Assembly: GCA_943842245.1 (NCBI GenBank)
Contig: CALTAJ010000001.1
Coordinates: 806,001 to 870,000, forward strand
Length of the DNA stretch: 64,000 bases
Direction: 5' to 3'
Origin: an uncultured Flavobacteriaceae bacterium
Lineage (GTDB): Bacteria; Bacteroidota; Bacteroidia; Flavobacteriales; Flavobacteriaceae
Position numbers and translations under genes: made by a program. Below, in pieces: positions 26,250-34,167 of this stretch. The notes beneath the pieces were generated by a model. It was not told the DNA's origin. It saw only the letters and a program-made list of their open reading frames with translations, and did no database searches. The stretch's first letter is position 1. Every line of letters starts with the position of its first letter.

Positions 26250-26843
26250 TTAAGAGCAATCAAAATATCTTATACCCTCCCAATTCCTTTTAAAAAAATT
26301 GTTTTTATCTCTAATAAATTCTTCTAATGGAGTATTTGATGGAAGAACTGAAAGCCACATTACCGGATAGTCATCAGGTGCTGCAGTACACTCAGATGAT
26401 TCACAGGGGTGCCGATATTTGTAACGCGCATGCCCCGCCTCGTGATAAAAGGTATAAAGCCTTTGTACAACAGAGTAATCCTCCCAAAAAGACTTAATTA
26501 TTTCAAAGCTAACTGTCTCTTGATTACATATGTCATAGGCCCTCCCGGCATGATCTGATGTAACGCCTGAAGCAAAATCTGGCTCAGTACCAAAAAAAAT
26601 ATTAATGTTTCTTCCAGTTCCTGGGTCTGGTTTTCCAGAACGAATTGCATCTGCAACAAATAGATTCCAGTAATCTTCTAATGAACTGGCTTCATTTAGA
26701 TCTGCATAAAAGGGGTCAATAATAGCTTTTACAATCTCTTCTTCAGGTAAAGATTCTTCTTGGACGATATCTTTTTCACAATCAGTTATAAGAGTAATTA
26801 AAAAAACAGATAAAATCAGTGATATTTTAGGAATCCTCTTCAT
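26250..26843 (-). CDS. Putative metallopeptidase lipoprotein with HEAGH motif
   Basis: 197 residues, with a lipoprotein-like signal (ISLILSVFLITLITDCEKD, Cys as the acylated residue). The zinc-binding helix is LYTFYHEAGHARYKYRHPCESSEC, an H-E-x-x-H motif with a further His six residues on, and three Cys residues in the following segment. The downstream part (YPVMWLSVLPSNTPLEEFIRDKN) shows no further known domain. Proteins of this kind are flavobacterial-type putative zinc peptidases of unknown substrate. The frameshifted SdpI-like gene begins ten bases after its stop, so the two form a unit. Confidence 0.65.
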   Translation of the reverse strand: MKRIPKISLILSVFLITLITDCEKDIVQEESLPEEEIVKAIIDPFYADLNEASSLEDYWNLFVADAIRSGKPDPGTGRNINIFFGTEPDFASGVTSDHAGRAYDICNQETVSFEIIKSFWEDYSVVQRLYTFYHEAGHARYKYRHPCESSECTAAPDDYPVMWLSVLPSNTPLEEFIRDKNNFFKRNWEGIRYFDCS

Positions 26844-27033
26844 GTTTCTTTTTCATTTTATAGCCTTCAAATATAATTTTTTTTTTTTCAATTGAAATCT
26901 AAGTTAATAAAACAGTAATTGAGATATAACTAAATAAATGTTTTGTTACTAAAATAATACTCTTTTGATGCCAAATAATTTTTAAGTATTTTTAATTATC
27001 AGCTTCTGTGTTTATTAAAGTTATCTAATTCAC

Positions 27034-28161
27034 ATGCGCATCCTAATAATTCCTGATTCATTTAAAGAGAGCTTGACAGCAAATGAAGTTAGTCAATCAA
27101 TTCATAAGGGTATAATAGACGTTTTACCAAATGCAGAAGTAGTAAAAATTCCATTTTCAGATGGAGGAGAAGGTGCACTAGAAGTTTTAATGGAGCACTC
27201 AAACGGAGAACTTGTAAAATGTGTAACCAAAAATGCATTAGGAGAAAAATGTAATGGGAAATATTTTCTTTTTAAGGAAAAGAAAGCAGCTTGGATAGAA
27301 TTATCACAAGCATCAGGCTTAGCGCAAATTAATCCTGAAAAGCGTGATATTTTAAGAGCTTCTACTTATGGAACAGGTTTGCTGATAAAAGATGCTCTCT
27401 CTAAAGGTTGTACAGAAATTATTCTAGGGGTCGGAGGAAGTGCAACTAATGATGGTGGAGCTGGAATTTTTGAGGCCTTAGGGGGTCAACTTTTAGATCA
27501 TCAAGGAAATAAACTTGAAAGAGGGGGGGGCTTTTTGAATAAACTAGAATCTATTATTTCTTTTCGTATTTCTAAAAGTATAAAATGGAGGGTTGCTTGT
27601 GACGTTAAAAATAAATTGCTCGGAAATTATGGTTCTGCAGTTATTTATGGCCCACAGAAAGGGGCAAATTTAGCTGAAGTCAAATTATTAGAGAATAGTC
27701 TTACTCAATTTGCAAGAGTAGTAAAAAATCACTTTGGGCGGCCTATAACTAAAATTGAAGGTGGTGGCGCAGCGGGTGGAGTTGCAGCTGGCATGCATGG
27801 TTTTTTTAATGCTTCTTTGGAGTCTGGGTTTTCGCTTTTGGCAAGGATGATCAATCTTGAAGAGAAAATAAAAAAAGCTGATTTAATTTTTACTGCAGAA
27901 GGAAGAATCGACAAACAATCTACAAAAGGTAAGCTTACTGGAAGTGTGGCTAGACTGGCAAAAAAAAATAATATTCCAGTCATTGGTTTAGCAGGGTCTA
28001 TAGAGGGTCCTTATTCCAATATGTATAAGGCTGGATTTTCAGGCATTTTTACGATACAAAACGGCCCTTTAGATATAGAATACTCAAAAAAAAATGCAGC
28101 TAATTTATTATGTGACGCTTCGGGAAGAGTTTTTAATCTTTATATTAAAAAAAAGCATTGA
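27034..28161 (+). CDS. Glycerate kinase, GarK/GlxK family
   Basis: 375 residues. The N-terminus MRILIIPDSFKESLTANEVSQSI and the glycine-rich block LGVGGSATNDGGAGIFEALGGQLLD are diagnostic for family-1 glycerate kinases. The C-terminal half has GGGAAGGVAAGMHGFF and FTAEGRIDKQSTKGK. The enzyme phosphorylates D-glycerate to 2-phosphoglycerate with ATP (3-phosphoglycerate in some members), feeding glyoxylate- or serine-derived carbon into glycolysis. No tartronate semialdehyde reductase or other glycerate-forming gene is near. Convergent with atpG, 14 bases apart. Confidence 0.92.
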   Translation: MRILIIPDSFKESLTANEVSQSIHKGIIDVLPNAEVVKIPFSDGGEGALEVLMEHSNGELVKCVTKNALGEKCNGKYFLFKEKKAAWIELSQASGLAQINPEKRDILRASTYGTGLLIKDALSKGCTEIILGVGGSATNDGGAGIFEALGGQLLDHQGNKLERGGGFLNKLESIISFRISKSIKWRVACDVKNKLLGNYGSAVIYGPQKGANLAEVKLLENSLTQFARVVKNHFGRPITKIEGGGAAGGVAAGMHGFFNASLESGFSLLARMINLEEKIKKADLIFTAEGRIDKQSTKGKLTGSVARLAKKNNIPVIGLAGSIEGPYSNMYKAGFSGIFTIQNGPLDIEYSKKNAANLLCDASGRVFNLYIKKKH

Positions 28162-28175
28162 ATTCTTTTTAACAT

Positions 28176-29039
28176 TTAACTTTTTAACGCCTCAGCACCA
28201 CCCACAATTTCAAGAATTTCATTTGTAATTGCTGCTTGACGTGCTTTATTATAAGTTAATTTTAACTGATCTCTTAAATCAGTTGCATTATCGGTTGCTT
28301 TGTGCATCGCAGTCATTCTTGCACCATGTTCACTAGCAAAAGAATCCCGAAGAGCTTTAAAAAGTTGCATCTTTAAAGATTTTGGTAAAAGTTCACTTAT
28401 AATTTCTGATTTACTAGGCTCAAAGATATAATCAACATTTGAATTATTCTCGCTTTTTTTCTCTGCAACAATTGGTAGAAAAGATTCCACTTCTATTATC
28501 TGAGTCGCAGCATTTTTAAAACGATTATAAACTAAAACAACTTGATCAAATGTTTTTTTCTCGTAATGGTTCATCACTATTTCTGCAATATTACTCACAT
28601 TATTATAAGTTAAGTTGTCAAAAACAGAATCATAGCTTGAAATTACTTTACCTGTTTTGTTTAAAATTTCTGAACCTTTTTTACCTATTGTTATCAAAGA
28701 AACTTTTTGATTCTTAAATTCTTTATCAAATAATTGTCTTGTTTTTTTTATGATATTGGCGTTAAAAGCACCACATAGCCCTCGATTTGATGTAATTGAA
28801 ATAATTAAAACTGATTGTTTTGGTCGTACCTGAGTATATAGGTTTTGAGTGTCTCCGTCCATAGAACCACTTAGATTTTGAATTAACTCAGTCAAAGTAT
28901 TGGCATAAGGACGCATACTAGTAATTGCGTCTTGGGCTTTTTTGAGCTTAGCTGCAGACACCATTTTCATTGCACTAGTTATTTGCATGGTTGATGATAC
29001 CGAAGCAATCCTATTTCTTATTTCCTTGAGGTTCGCCAT
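28176..29039 (-). CDS. atpG: ATP synthase subunit gamma
   Basis: 287 residues. The N-terminal coiled coil reads MANLKEIRNRIASVSSTMQITSAMKMVSAAKLKKAQ, SNRGLCGAFNANI marks the central part, and the C-terminal helix has HGARMTAMHKATDNATDLRDQLKLTYNKARQAAIT. Gamma is the rotating shaft between F1 and the c ring. It is the last gene of the leftward cluster; atpD (beta) and atpC (epsilon) do not follow, as in other flavobacteria where they form a separate operon. Confidence 0.97.
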   Translation of the reverse strand: MANLKEIRNRIASVSSTMQITSAMKMVSAAKLKKAQDAITSMRPYANTLTELIQNLSGSMDGDTQNLYTQVRPKQSVLIISITSNRGLCGAFNANIIKKTRQLFDKEFKNQKVSLITIGKKGSEILNKTGKVISSYDSVFDNLTYNNVSNIAEIVMNHYEKKTFDQVVLVYNRFKNAATQIIEVESFLPIVAEKKSENNSNVDYIFEPSKSEIISELLPKSLKMQLFKALRDSFASEHGARMTAMHKATDNATDLRDQLKLTYNKARQAAITNEILEIVGGAEALKS

Positions 29040-29042
29040 TAT

Positions 29043-30620
29043 TTACTCGAATTGAGCTGAAGTTTCTTTTGCTACTGCATTAAGTGTATCTAATACTGCA
29101 TCTGTAAGTTTTCCTGCTTTAAGTTCTTCCAGGGTTTTTTTGTGCTTATTACGCAATGTTTCCAAATAGTTTTGTTCAAACTCTTTGACGCTTTCAACTG
29201 GCACGGAACGTAATAAGTTTTTCGAGCCCGCATAAATAATTGCAGTTTGCTCTTCTACTGTAAAGGGATCGTTTTGTGCTTGTTTTAAAATCTCAACATT
29301 TCGTTTTCCTTTTTCAATGACATTTAGGGTTGCAGCATCTAAGTCAGAGCCAAACTTGGCAAAAGCCTCCAATTCACGAAATTGTGCTTGATCAAGCTTT
29401 AAGGTTCCTGATACTTTTTTCATTGATTTAATTTGTGCAGATCCCCCTACTCTTGAGACTGAAATTCCAACATTGATAGCAGGACGCACACCAGAATTAA
29501 AAAGGTCTGACTCCAAGAAAATCTGTCCATCAGTAATTGAAATTACATTAGTTGGTATATAGGCTGAAACATCACCTGCTTGTGTTTCAATAATCGGCAA
29601 AGCAGTAAGAGATCCTCCACCTTTTACCTTGTTTTTTAATGCTTCTGGAAGGTCATTCATCTCTTTAGCAATACTGTCATCGGCAATTACTTTTGCTGCA
29701 CGCTCTAGTAAGCGAGAATGCAAATAGAACACATCTCCTGGATATGCCTCTCTTCCTGGTGGACGCCGAAGTAGTAAAGATACTTCACGATAAGCTACTG
29801 CCTGTTTTGATAAATCATCATAAATAATTAAAGCTGGTCTACCTGTATCTCTAAAATACTCCCCTATAGCTGCTCCAGAAAAAGGAGCATAAACTTGCAT
29901 AGGCGCTGGATCAGACGCGTTTGCGGCAACAATTGTAGTGTAAGCCAACGCTCCTTTATCCTCTAGTGTTTTTGCAATCGCAGCAACTGTAGATGCTTTT
30001 TGACCAATAGCAACATAAACACAATATACTGGCTCCCCTGCATCATAAAATTCTTTTTGATTTAATATTGTATCGATACAAACTGTTGTTTTTCCCGTCT
30101 GACGATCACCAATTATTAACTCTCTTTGCCCACGACCGACCGGGATCATAGCGTCAATAGATTTAATTCCCGTTTGAAGAGGCTCGTTTACAGGTTGGCG
30201 AAAAACTACTCCTGGTGCTTTTCGCTCTAGTGGCATTTCGAAAACTTCGCCTTCAATTGGTCCCTTGCCGTCAATAGGTTGTCCAAGAGTATTCAAAACG
30301 CGTCCAACAACACCTTCACCTACCCTAATTGAAGCAATACGCTGGGTGCGCTTTACTGTATCCCCTTCTTTAACTCCTTTTGAAGGTCCAAGCAAAACAA
30401 CACCTACGTGATCTTCTTCCAAATTTAATACCATTCCTTCTAGCCCTTCCTCAAAAGAAACTAATTCTCCATATTGAGCATTCGAGAGGCCAAAGACTCG
30501 AGCAATTCCATCGCCTACCTCAAGCACAGTTCCAATCTCATCCATTGCAGATGATGAATTGTAGCCTTCCAGTTGATTTTTAAGTATTGCTGACACTTCA
30601 GCTGGGTTTATATCTGCCAT
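29043..30620 (-). CDS. atpA: ATP synthase subunit alpha
   Basis: 525 residues, full length. The nucleotide site has a P-loop [15 protein letters not shown], and the C-terminal part contains [32 protein letters not shown]. The alpha Arg finger lies in the conserved VGGSAQ stretch. Alpha holds the non-catalytic nucleotide sites of F1. Three bases separate it from atpG and 12 from atpH, in one operon. Confidence 0.98.
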   Translation of the reverse strand: MADINPAEVSAILKNQLEGYNSSSAMDEIGTVLEVGDGIARVFGLSNAQYGELVSFEEGLEGMVLNLEEDHVGVVLLGPSKGVKEGDTVKRTQRIASIRVGEGVVGRVLNTLGQPIDGKGPIEGEVFEMPLERKAPGVVFRQPVNEPLQTGIKSIDAMIPVGRGQRELIIGDRQTGKTTVCIDTILNQKEFYDAGEPVYCVYVAIGQKASTVAAIAKTLEDKGALAYTTIVAANASDPAPMQVYAPFSGAAIGEYFRDTGRPALIIYDDLSKQAVAYREVSLLLRRPPGREAYPGDVFYLHSRLLERAAKVIADDSIAKEMNDLPEALKNKVKGGGSLTALPIIETQAGDVSAYIPTNVISITDGQIFLESDLFNSGVRPAINVGISVSRVGGSAQIKSMKKVSGTLKLDQAQFRELEAFAKFGSDLDAATLNVIEKGKRNVEILKQAQNDPFTVEEQTAIIYAGSKNLLRSVPVESVKEFEQNYLETLRNKHKKTLEELKAGKLTDAVLDTLNAVAKETSAQFE

Positions 30621-30632
30621 GATCGTTTATCT

Positions 30633-31178
30633 TTAGATCGTATTAGTTTTTGTTAATGTTGATTTGATTGCTTGTAATTGATTTGAAACACTACAGTCAA
30701 GTTGCATGTCACCAATTTTTAATATAAACCCTCCCATTAGGCTTGGGTCTATTTTGTTTTCGATATTTAATTTTTGTTTTGAATATCTTTTAGCCTTTTC
30801 AAGTATAGTTTTTTCTAATTCTATTGAAAGTGACACCGCAGAGGTAACAGTTGCATTTACTTCACCTTTATGATAAGAATATAATTCAAGGAATTTTTTC
30901 CCTGTTTCTGACAGTATGGCCAAACGGTTATTCTCTGCCAATAAGGAAAATAACTTTTTGCTAGGCTCTGAAGCTTCTGGAAATAATTCATTTAAAAGGC
31001 TAAGCTTTTTTTCAATTTCTATTAGCGGATTCTCGAGAGCTATTTGTAAAGCATCGCTTTGTTGAATTATTTCATTCATTTTTTGCATATCTTTAGCCAC
31101 TACCTCAGATGAATTATTTTCTTGAGAAAAGGCTAGAATCGCTTTAGCATATCGAAGTGCTGCTCGTGCTCCTTTCAT
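30633..31178 (-). CDS. atpH: ATP synthase subunit delta
   Basis: 181 residues, with the OSCP/delta pattern: an N-terminal helical domain (RYAKAILAFSQENNSSEV) and the C-terminal signature LMGGFILKIGDMQLDCSVSNQLQAIKSTL. It forms the stalk cap that joins F1 to subunit b. Near-adjacent to atpF (one base) in the atpBEFHAG order. Confidence 0.94.
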   Translation of the reverse strand: MKGARAALRYAKAILAFSQENNSSEVVAKDMQKMNEIIQQSDALQIALENPLIEIEKKLSLLNELFPEASEPSKKLFSLLAENNRLAILSETGKKFLELYSYHKGEVNATVTSAVSLSIELEKTILEKAKRYSKQKLNIENKIDPSLMGGFILKIGDMQLDCSVSNQLQAIKSTLTKTNTI

Positions 31179-31179
31179 T

Positions 31180-31680
31180 TTACTTCATATCAGAATTTTG
31201 CAATAGTTTACTGACTAATTGCATTTGTTTATCCTTACTTTCTAACTCATTTTGAAGCACTTTTGTCGCAATATCAAGAGCTATTGAACTGACATGATCT
31301 TTTAACTCATTTACAGCGGTTCTTTTTTCATTTTGGATTGCTTCCTGGGCTTGACTCAAAATCTTATTAGCCTCACTTTGAGCTTCAACTTTGGCTGTGT
31401 TAATCATTTCTGATCTTATCGTACGCGCTTCCTTAAGCAGGGCCTCTTTTTGTGCTCGAGCCTCCTTGAGAATACGCTGATTATCAGATTGTAAACTTTC
31501 CATTTCAGATCGGGCCTCTTTAGCTGCTTCTAAAGCATCCTTAATAGAAGCTTCACGTTCATTTACAGCCGACAATATTGGCTTCCAAGCATATTTTTTT
31601 AATAAAAATATTAACCCGACGAAAATCAACGTTTGCCAAAAAAATAAACCTAATGAAAATTCACTAATTAATTTTTCCAT
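31180..31680 (-). CDS. atpF: ATP synthase subunit b
   Basis: 166 residues: one membrane helix near the N-terminus (GLFFWQTLIFVGLIFLLKKYAWKP) and then a long charged coiled coil (about residues 35-165, with EAKEARSEMESL and EARAQKEALLKEAR). This is the peripheral stalk that dimerises and holds the delta subunit. One copy only, so it works as a homodimer. Confidence 0.96.
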   Translation of the reverse strand: MEKLISEFSLGLFFWQTLIFVGLIFLLKKYAWKPILSAVNEREASIKDALEAAKEARSEMESLQSDNQRILKEARAQKEALLKEARTIRSEMINTAKVEAQSEANKILSQAQEAIQNEKRTAVNELKDHVSSIALDIATKVLQNELESKDKQMQLVSKLLQNSDMK

Positions 31681-31722
31681 CTTTTAAAAACTTAATTAAA
31701 AAAAGCCTCAAGGGCAAATAGA

Positions 31723-31914
31723 TTAAACTGCAAATAAGGCTGCAAAACCAAATCCTTCAACCAAGGCAGCAGCAATTAACATTGCTGTTTGAATTTTTCC
31801 ATAAGCATCTGGCTGACGCCCAATTGCTTCCATTGCAGAACCACCGATTCTACCAATTCCAATTCCTACGCCGATTACTGCTAATCCAGCTCCAACTATT
31901 ACAGGGATTTCCAT
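31723..31914 (-). CDS. atpE: ATP synthase subunit c
   Basis: 63 residues forming two membrane helices (IPVIVGAGLAVIGVGIGIGRI and AMLIAAALVEGFGFAALFAV) with the polar loop RQPDAYGK between them. The ion-binding carboxylate is the Glu in ALVEGFG. The additional Gln and Ser-Thr that mark sodium-binding c rings are not seen, so protons are the expected coupling ion. Confidence 0.96.
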   Translation of the reverse strand: MEIPVIVGAGLAVIGVGIGIGRIGGSAMEAIGRQPDAYGKIQTAMLIAAALVEGFGFAALFAV

Positions 31915-31976
31915 ATTTTAAAAATTTAAATTAAACATTATATTAAGAACTTATTTCAATATTATTATATCTATTA

Positions 31977-33077
31977 TTAATGACTTTCATGCTCTTGAGC
32001 TGCAAAACCAAAATAAAGTGCAGATAGCATTGTAAAAATATATGCCTGGAGAAAAGCTACTAACAATTCAATAATGGCAATTGCAAATGTAAGACCAAAT
32101 GATAAAGAACTTCCTATCCAACTTTTAAAAATAAACATTAATCCTATTAAACTCATTATTACTATATGGCCGGCTTGCATATTTGCATACAAACGAATTA
32201 ATAAAGAGAATGGTTTAATAAATATTCCTAATATTTCTATTGGAATTAAAATAATGTATAGAAAGATTTTAGAATACCATTTCATTGATCCTCCTAAAGG
32301 ATCAAAAATATGTAACCAGTAATCTTTTGTTCCTGTTAGATTTGTTATAATAAAAGTCGTTATTGCCAAACCGAATGTTACTGCAATATTACCTGTAACA
32401 TTTACTCCTAGTGGGGTTAATCCTAACATATTTAAAAACCAAATGAAGAAAAATACAGTTAACAAAAAACTCATATAAGATCTGTATTTTCTTTCTCCAA
32501 TATTAGGCTTTGCAATTTCATCCCTTAGATAAATAATGATCGGTTCGAAAAACCTTCCTATACCAGTTGGAACGCCACCATTTTTCAAGTAAGACTTTGC
32601 TAGTCTGTTGAAAAGAAAAAACATTAAAAAAGCAATTAATAACATGCTAAAAACCCCTTTAGTTACAGAAAAGTCAAGAGGGGCTTCGTTAGTTACCTGT
32701 TTACCTGCATCTAAATTTATTACTCCTAAAGCGTTTGTTTTGAAAATTTTTCCGTGATCTAATTTATAAAAGTTAGAGCCAACTTGAGCTACGCCTTCTC
32801 CATGTTGAAGTTTTGATGAAGAAAAAATTTGAAGCCCATTATCCCAAAGTATAACAGGTAGTGGCATCCCAATATATTTATGATCACCATTGTCTTTAGT
32901 ATAAGAAAAGAGGCTGAAATCATATGCGTCTTCCAAATGATGAAAGATATATTCTTTTATTTCAGTTTTTAAATCTCCCGAAGGTTTGCTGTCTTTTGCT
33001 TGAATTAAGAAGGGCATAAAAAGCAAAGCTATAGGAAGGGCAAAATGAGCTCTGATTTGGATCCTCATTGACAGCAT
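31977..33077 (-). CDS. atpB: ATP synthase subunit a
   Basis: 366 residues, longer than the enterobacterial protein because of an N-terminal exported segment, as is common in Bacteroidota: a signal-like sequence (FALPIALLFMPFLIQAKDS) and then a periplasmic stretch of about 100 residues. Membrane helices follow, with IKPFSLLIRLYANMQAGHIVIM, whose Arg faces the c ring carboxylate. An internal ATG three codons in (M-R-I-Q) is an equal choice for the start. A -7 element lies upstream, at 33110-33117. Confidence 0.94.
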   Translation of the reverse strand: MLSMRIQIRAHFALPIALLFMPFLIQAKDSKPSGDLKTEIKEYIFHHLEDAYDFSLFSYTKDNGDHKYIGMPLPVILWDNGLQIFSSSKLQHGEGVAQVGSNFYKLDHGKIFKTNALGVINLDAGKQVTNEAPLDFSVTKGVFSMLLIAFLMFFLFNRLAKSYLKNGGVPTGIGRFFEPIIIYLRDEIAKPNIGERKYRSYMSFLLTVFFFIWFLNMLGLTPLGVNVTGNIAVTFGLAITTFIITNLTGTKDYWLHIFDPLGGSMKWYSKIFLYIILIPIEILGIFIKPFSLLIRLYANMQAGHIVIMSLIGLMFIFKSWIGSSLSFGLTFAIAIIELLVAFLQAYIFTMLSALYFGFAAQEHESH

Positions 33078-33109
33078 AAGTGATTATAAAAATAGTAGTT
33101 TTAAAGCTG

Positions 33110-33117
33110 CAAATGTA
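33110..33117 (-). promoter_or_regulatory. Likely -7 element for an atpB promoter
   Basis: On the minus strand TACATTTG fits the TAnnTTTG consensus. A -33 element is weak (TTTC at the right distance). It lies 33 bases before the atpB start and would allow the atp genes to be transcribed independently of the sprE-bactofilin part upstream. Confidence 0.4.
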
Positions 33118-33231
33118 AAGCTTTCGTGTAAATAAAGAAATATTTAAAAGGTTTTTTAAACTCCTTTCTTTTTTGGTGAATTTTATTGTGTTAATATAGA
33201 ATGCTGACGCTTTAAAATAAGGCTTTTTAAT

Positions 33232-33600
33232 TTATCTAAATCGTCTTGCTAAAAGAAAAATCTCCGCAATTAATCCTAATGAATAAGGAACAAAAAAAAT
33301 GAAAAACTCCTTTTTTAAAATATTACCGTCTAATCTGAATTTGGGGTAGAAAAACAGAAAATATATTATTAGTTTTAAAGCAATCGTTAATAAATATATG
33401 CTAGCAAGATTTTTATTATTCTTATGGATCCCATAGTTTAACAAAAATAAAGCCAATAAAGCCATAAGTATGTTCACAATATAGCTTTGAATCAAAAAAT
33501 GTTTAAATTCTGGTAAAAATTTTAAGTGTATTGCAAAAACGCTTATAAAGGTGAATAAAAGAAAAATAAAATAGAGAGTATATCTCATGACTGGTCCCAA
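33232..33600 (-). CDS. Small four-helix membrane protein between atpZ and atpB
   Basis: 122 residues with four membrane segments (YTLYFIFLLFTFISVFAI, YIVNILMALLALFLLNY, LASIYLLTIALKLIIYFLFF and FFIFFVPYSLGLIAEIFLL). No sequence motif is recognised, but its place between atpZ and atpB is that of AtpI in many bacteria, a c-ring assembly or Mg/Ca-handling protein. I think it is the flavobacterial counterpart. Its start overlaps atpZ by 16 bases, which supports cotranslation. Divergent from textbook AtpI, so no symbol is given. Confidence 0.65.
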   Translation of the reverse strand: MGPVMRYTLYFIFLLFTFISVFAIHLKFLPEFKHFLIQSYIVNILMALLALFLLNYGIHKNNKNLASIYLLTIALKLIIYFLFFYPKFRLDGNILKKEFFIFFVPYSLGLIAEIFLLARRFR

Positions 33601-33800
33601 AAACTTTTGCTTTGTTTATAAATCATAAAAACTATTGAAACCAATCCTAAAGTGCTTGAAATTAAAACATAAAGTTTTCCAGATGACTGAAGCGCGAAGT
33701 CTAAATATTGCCCTAAACGAATACTCGCCCACATTATTAATGCGATCTGAAAGGCTAGACTAGAGAATATTAGCCACTTTTTTGGCTTTTTTCTCTTCAT
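33585..33800 (-). CDS. AtpZ/AtpI-family protein
   Basis: 71 residues, two membrane helices (WLIFSSLAFQIALIMWASIRLG and LYVLISSTLGLVSIVFMIYKQS) joined by a short loop with a conserved-looking G-x-Y-L-D. This matches the AtpZ/AtpI-type short proteins at the head of ATP synthase operons, thought to help c-ring assembly or carry Mg2+. It starts inside the bactofilin gene (41-base overlap) and overlaps the next gene by 16 bases. Confidence 0.72.
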   Translation of the reverse strand: MKRKKPKKWLIFSSLAFQIALIMWASIRLGQYLDFALQSSGKLYVLISSTLGLVSIVFMIYKQSKSFWDQS

Positions 33801-34167
33801 TAATATTATTTAATTTCTTAACTCCATCTTGTTCTGAATGCATCGCACAATTCGCATTAAAAGTAGCCCCAGACTCAACTATAAGTTTTTGAATGTGAAC
33901 CTTCCCTTCTACATTTGAACCCTTTTTTAAATTCAAAATTCCAGAAGCAGTAAGTTCTCCATTGAAAACACCTTCTATATCAGCATTTTCGCAAAACAGC
34001 TTACCTTTTACTTGTGCATCTTTTCCAATAATAACTTTTCCTGTTGTAATCAAATGACCATCTAAGGTCCCATCAATTCGTATATCTGTTTTCGCATTAA
34101 TTGTACCTGTTAGAATAGTATTCTTATCAATCTTACTATACTGTCCATTACTATCTACTGCTCTCAT
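33760..34167 (-). CDS. Bactofilin-type polymer-forming cytoskeletal protein
   Basis: 135 residues. The core from about residue 13 to 110 is a right-handed beta-helix of short repeats (NTILTGTINAKTDIRIDGTLDGHLITTGKVIIGKDAQVKGKLFC and so on), the bactofilin hallmark; the tail is basic. Bactofilins polymerise into nucleotide-free filaments that position cell wall or motility factors. It overlaps both neighbours: the first base with the sprE-like gene (34167) and 41 bases with atpZ. Confidence 0.87.
   Translation of the reverse strand: MRAVDSNGQYSKIDKNTILTGTINAKTDIRIDGTLDGHLITTGKVIIGKDAQVKGKLFCENADIEGVFNGELTASGILNLKKGSNVEGKVHIQKLIVESGATFNANCAMHSEQDGVKKLNNINEEKKAKKVANIL

Noticed and set aside
28176-33077. 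Complete ATP synthase operon
   Set aside because: No atpD or atpC in the window; the cluster is split.
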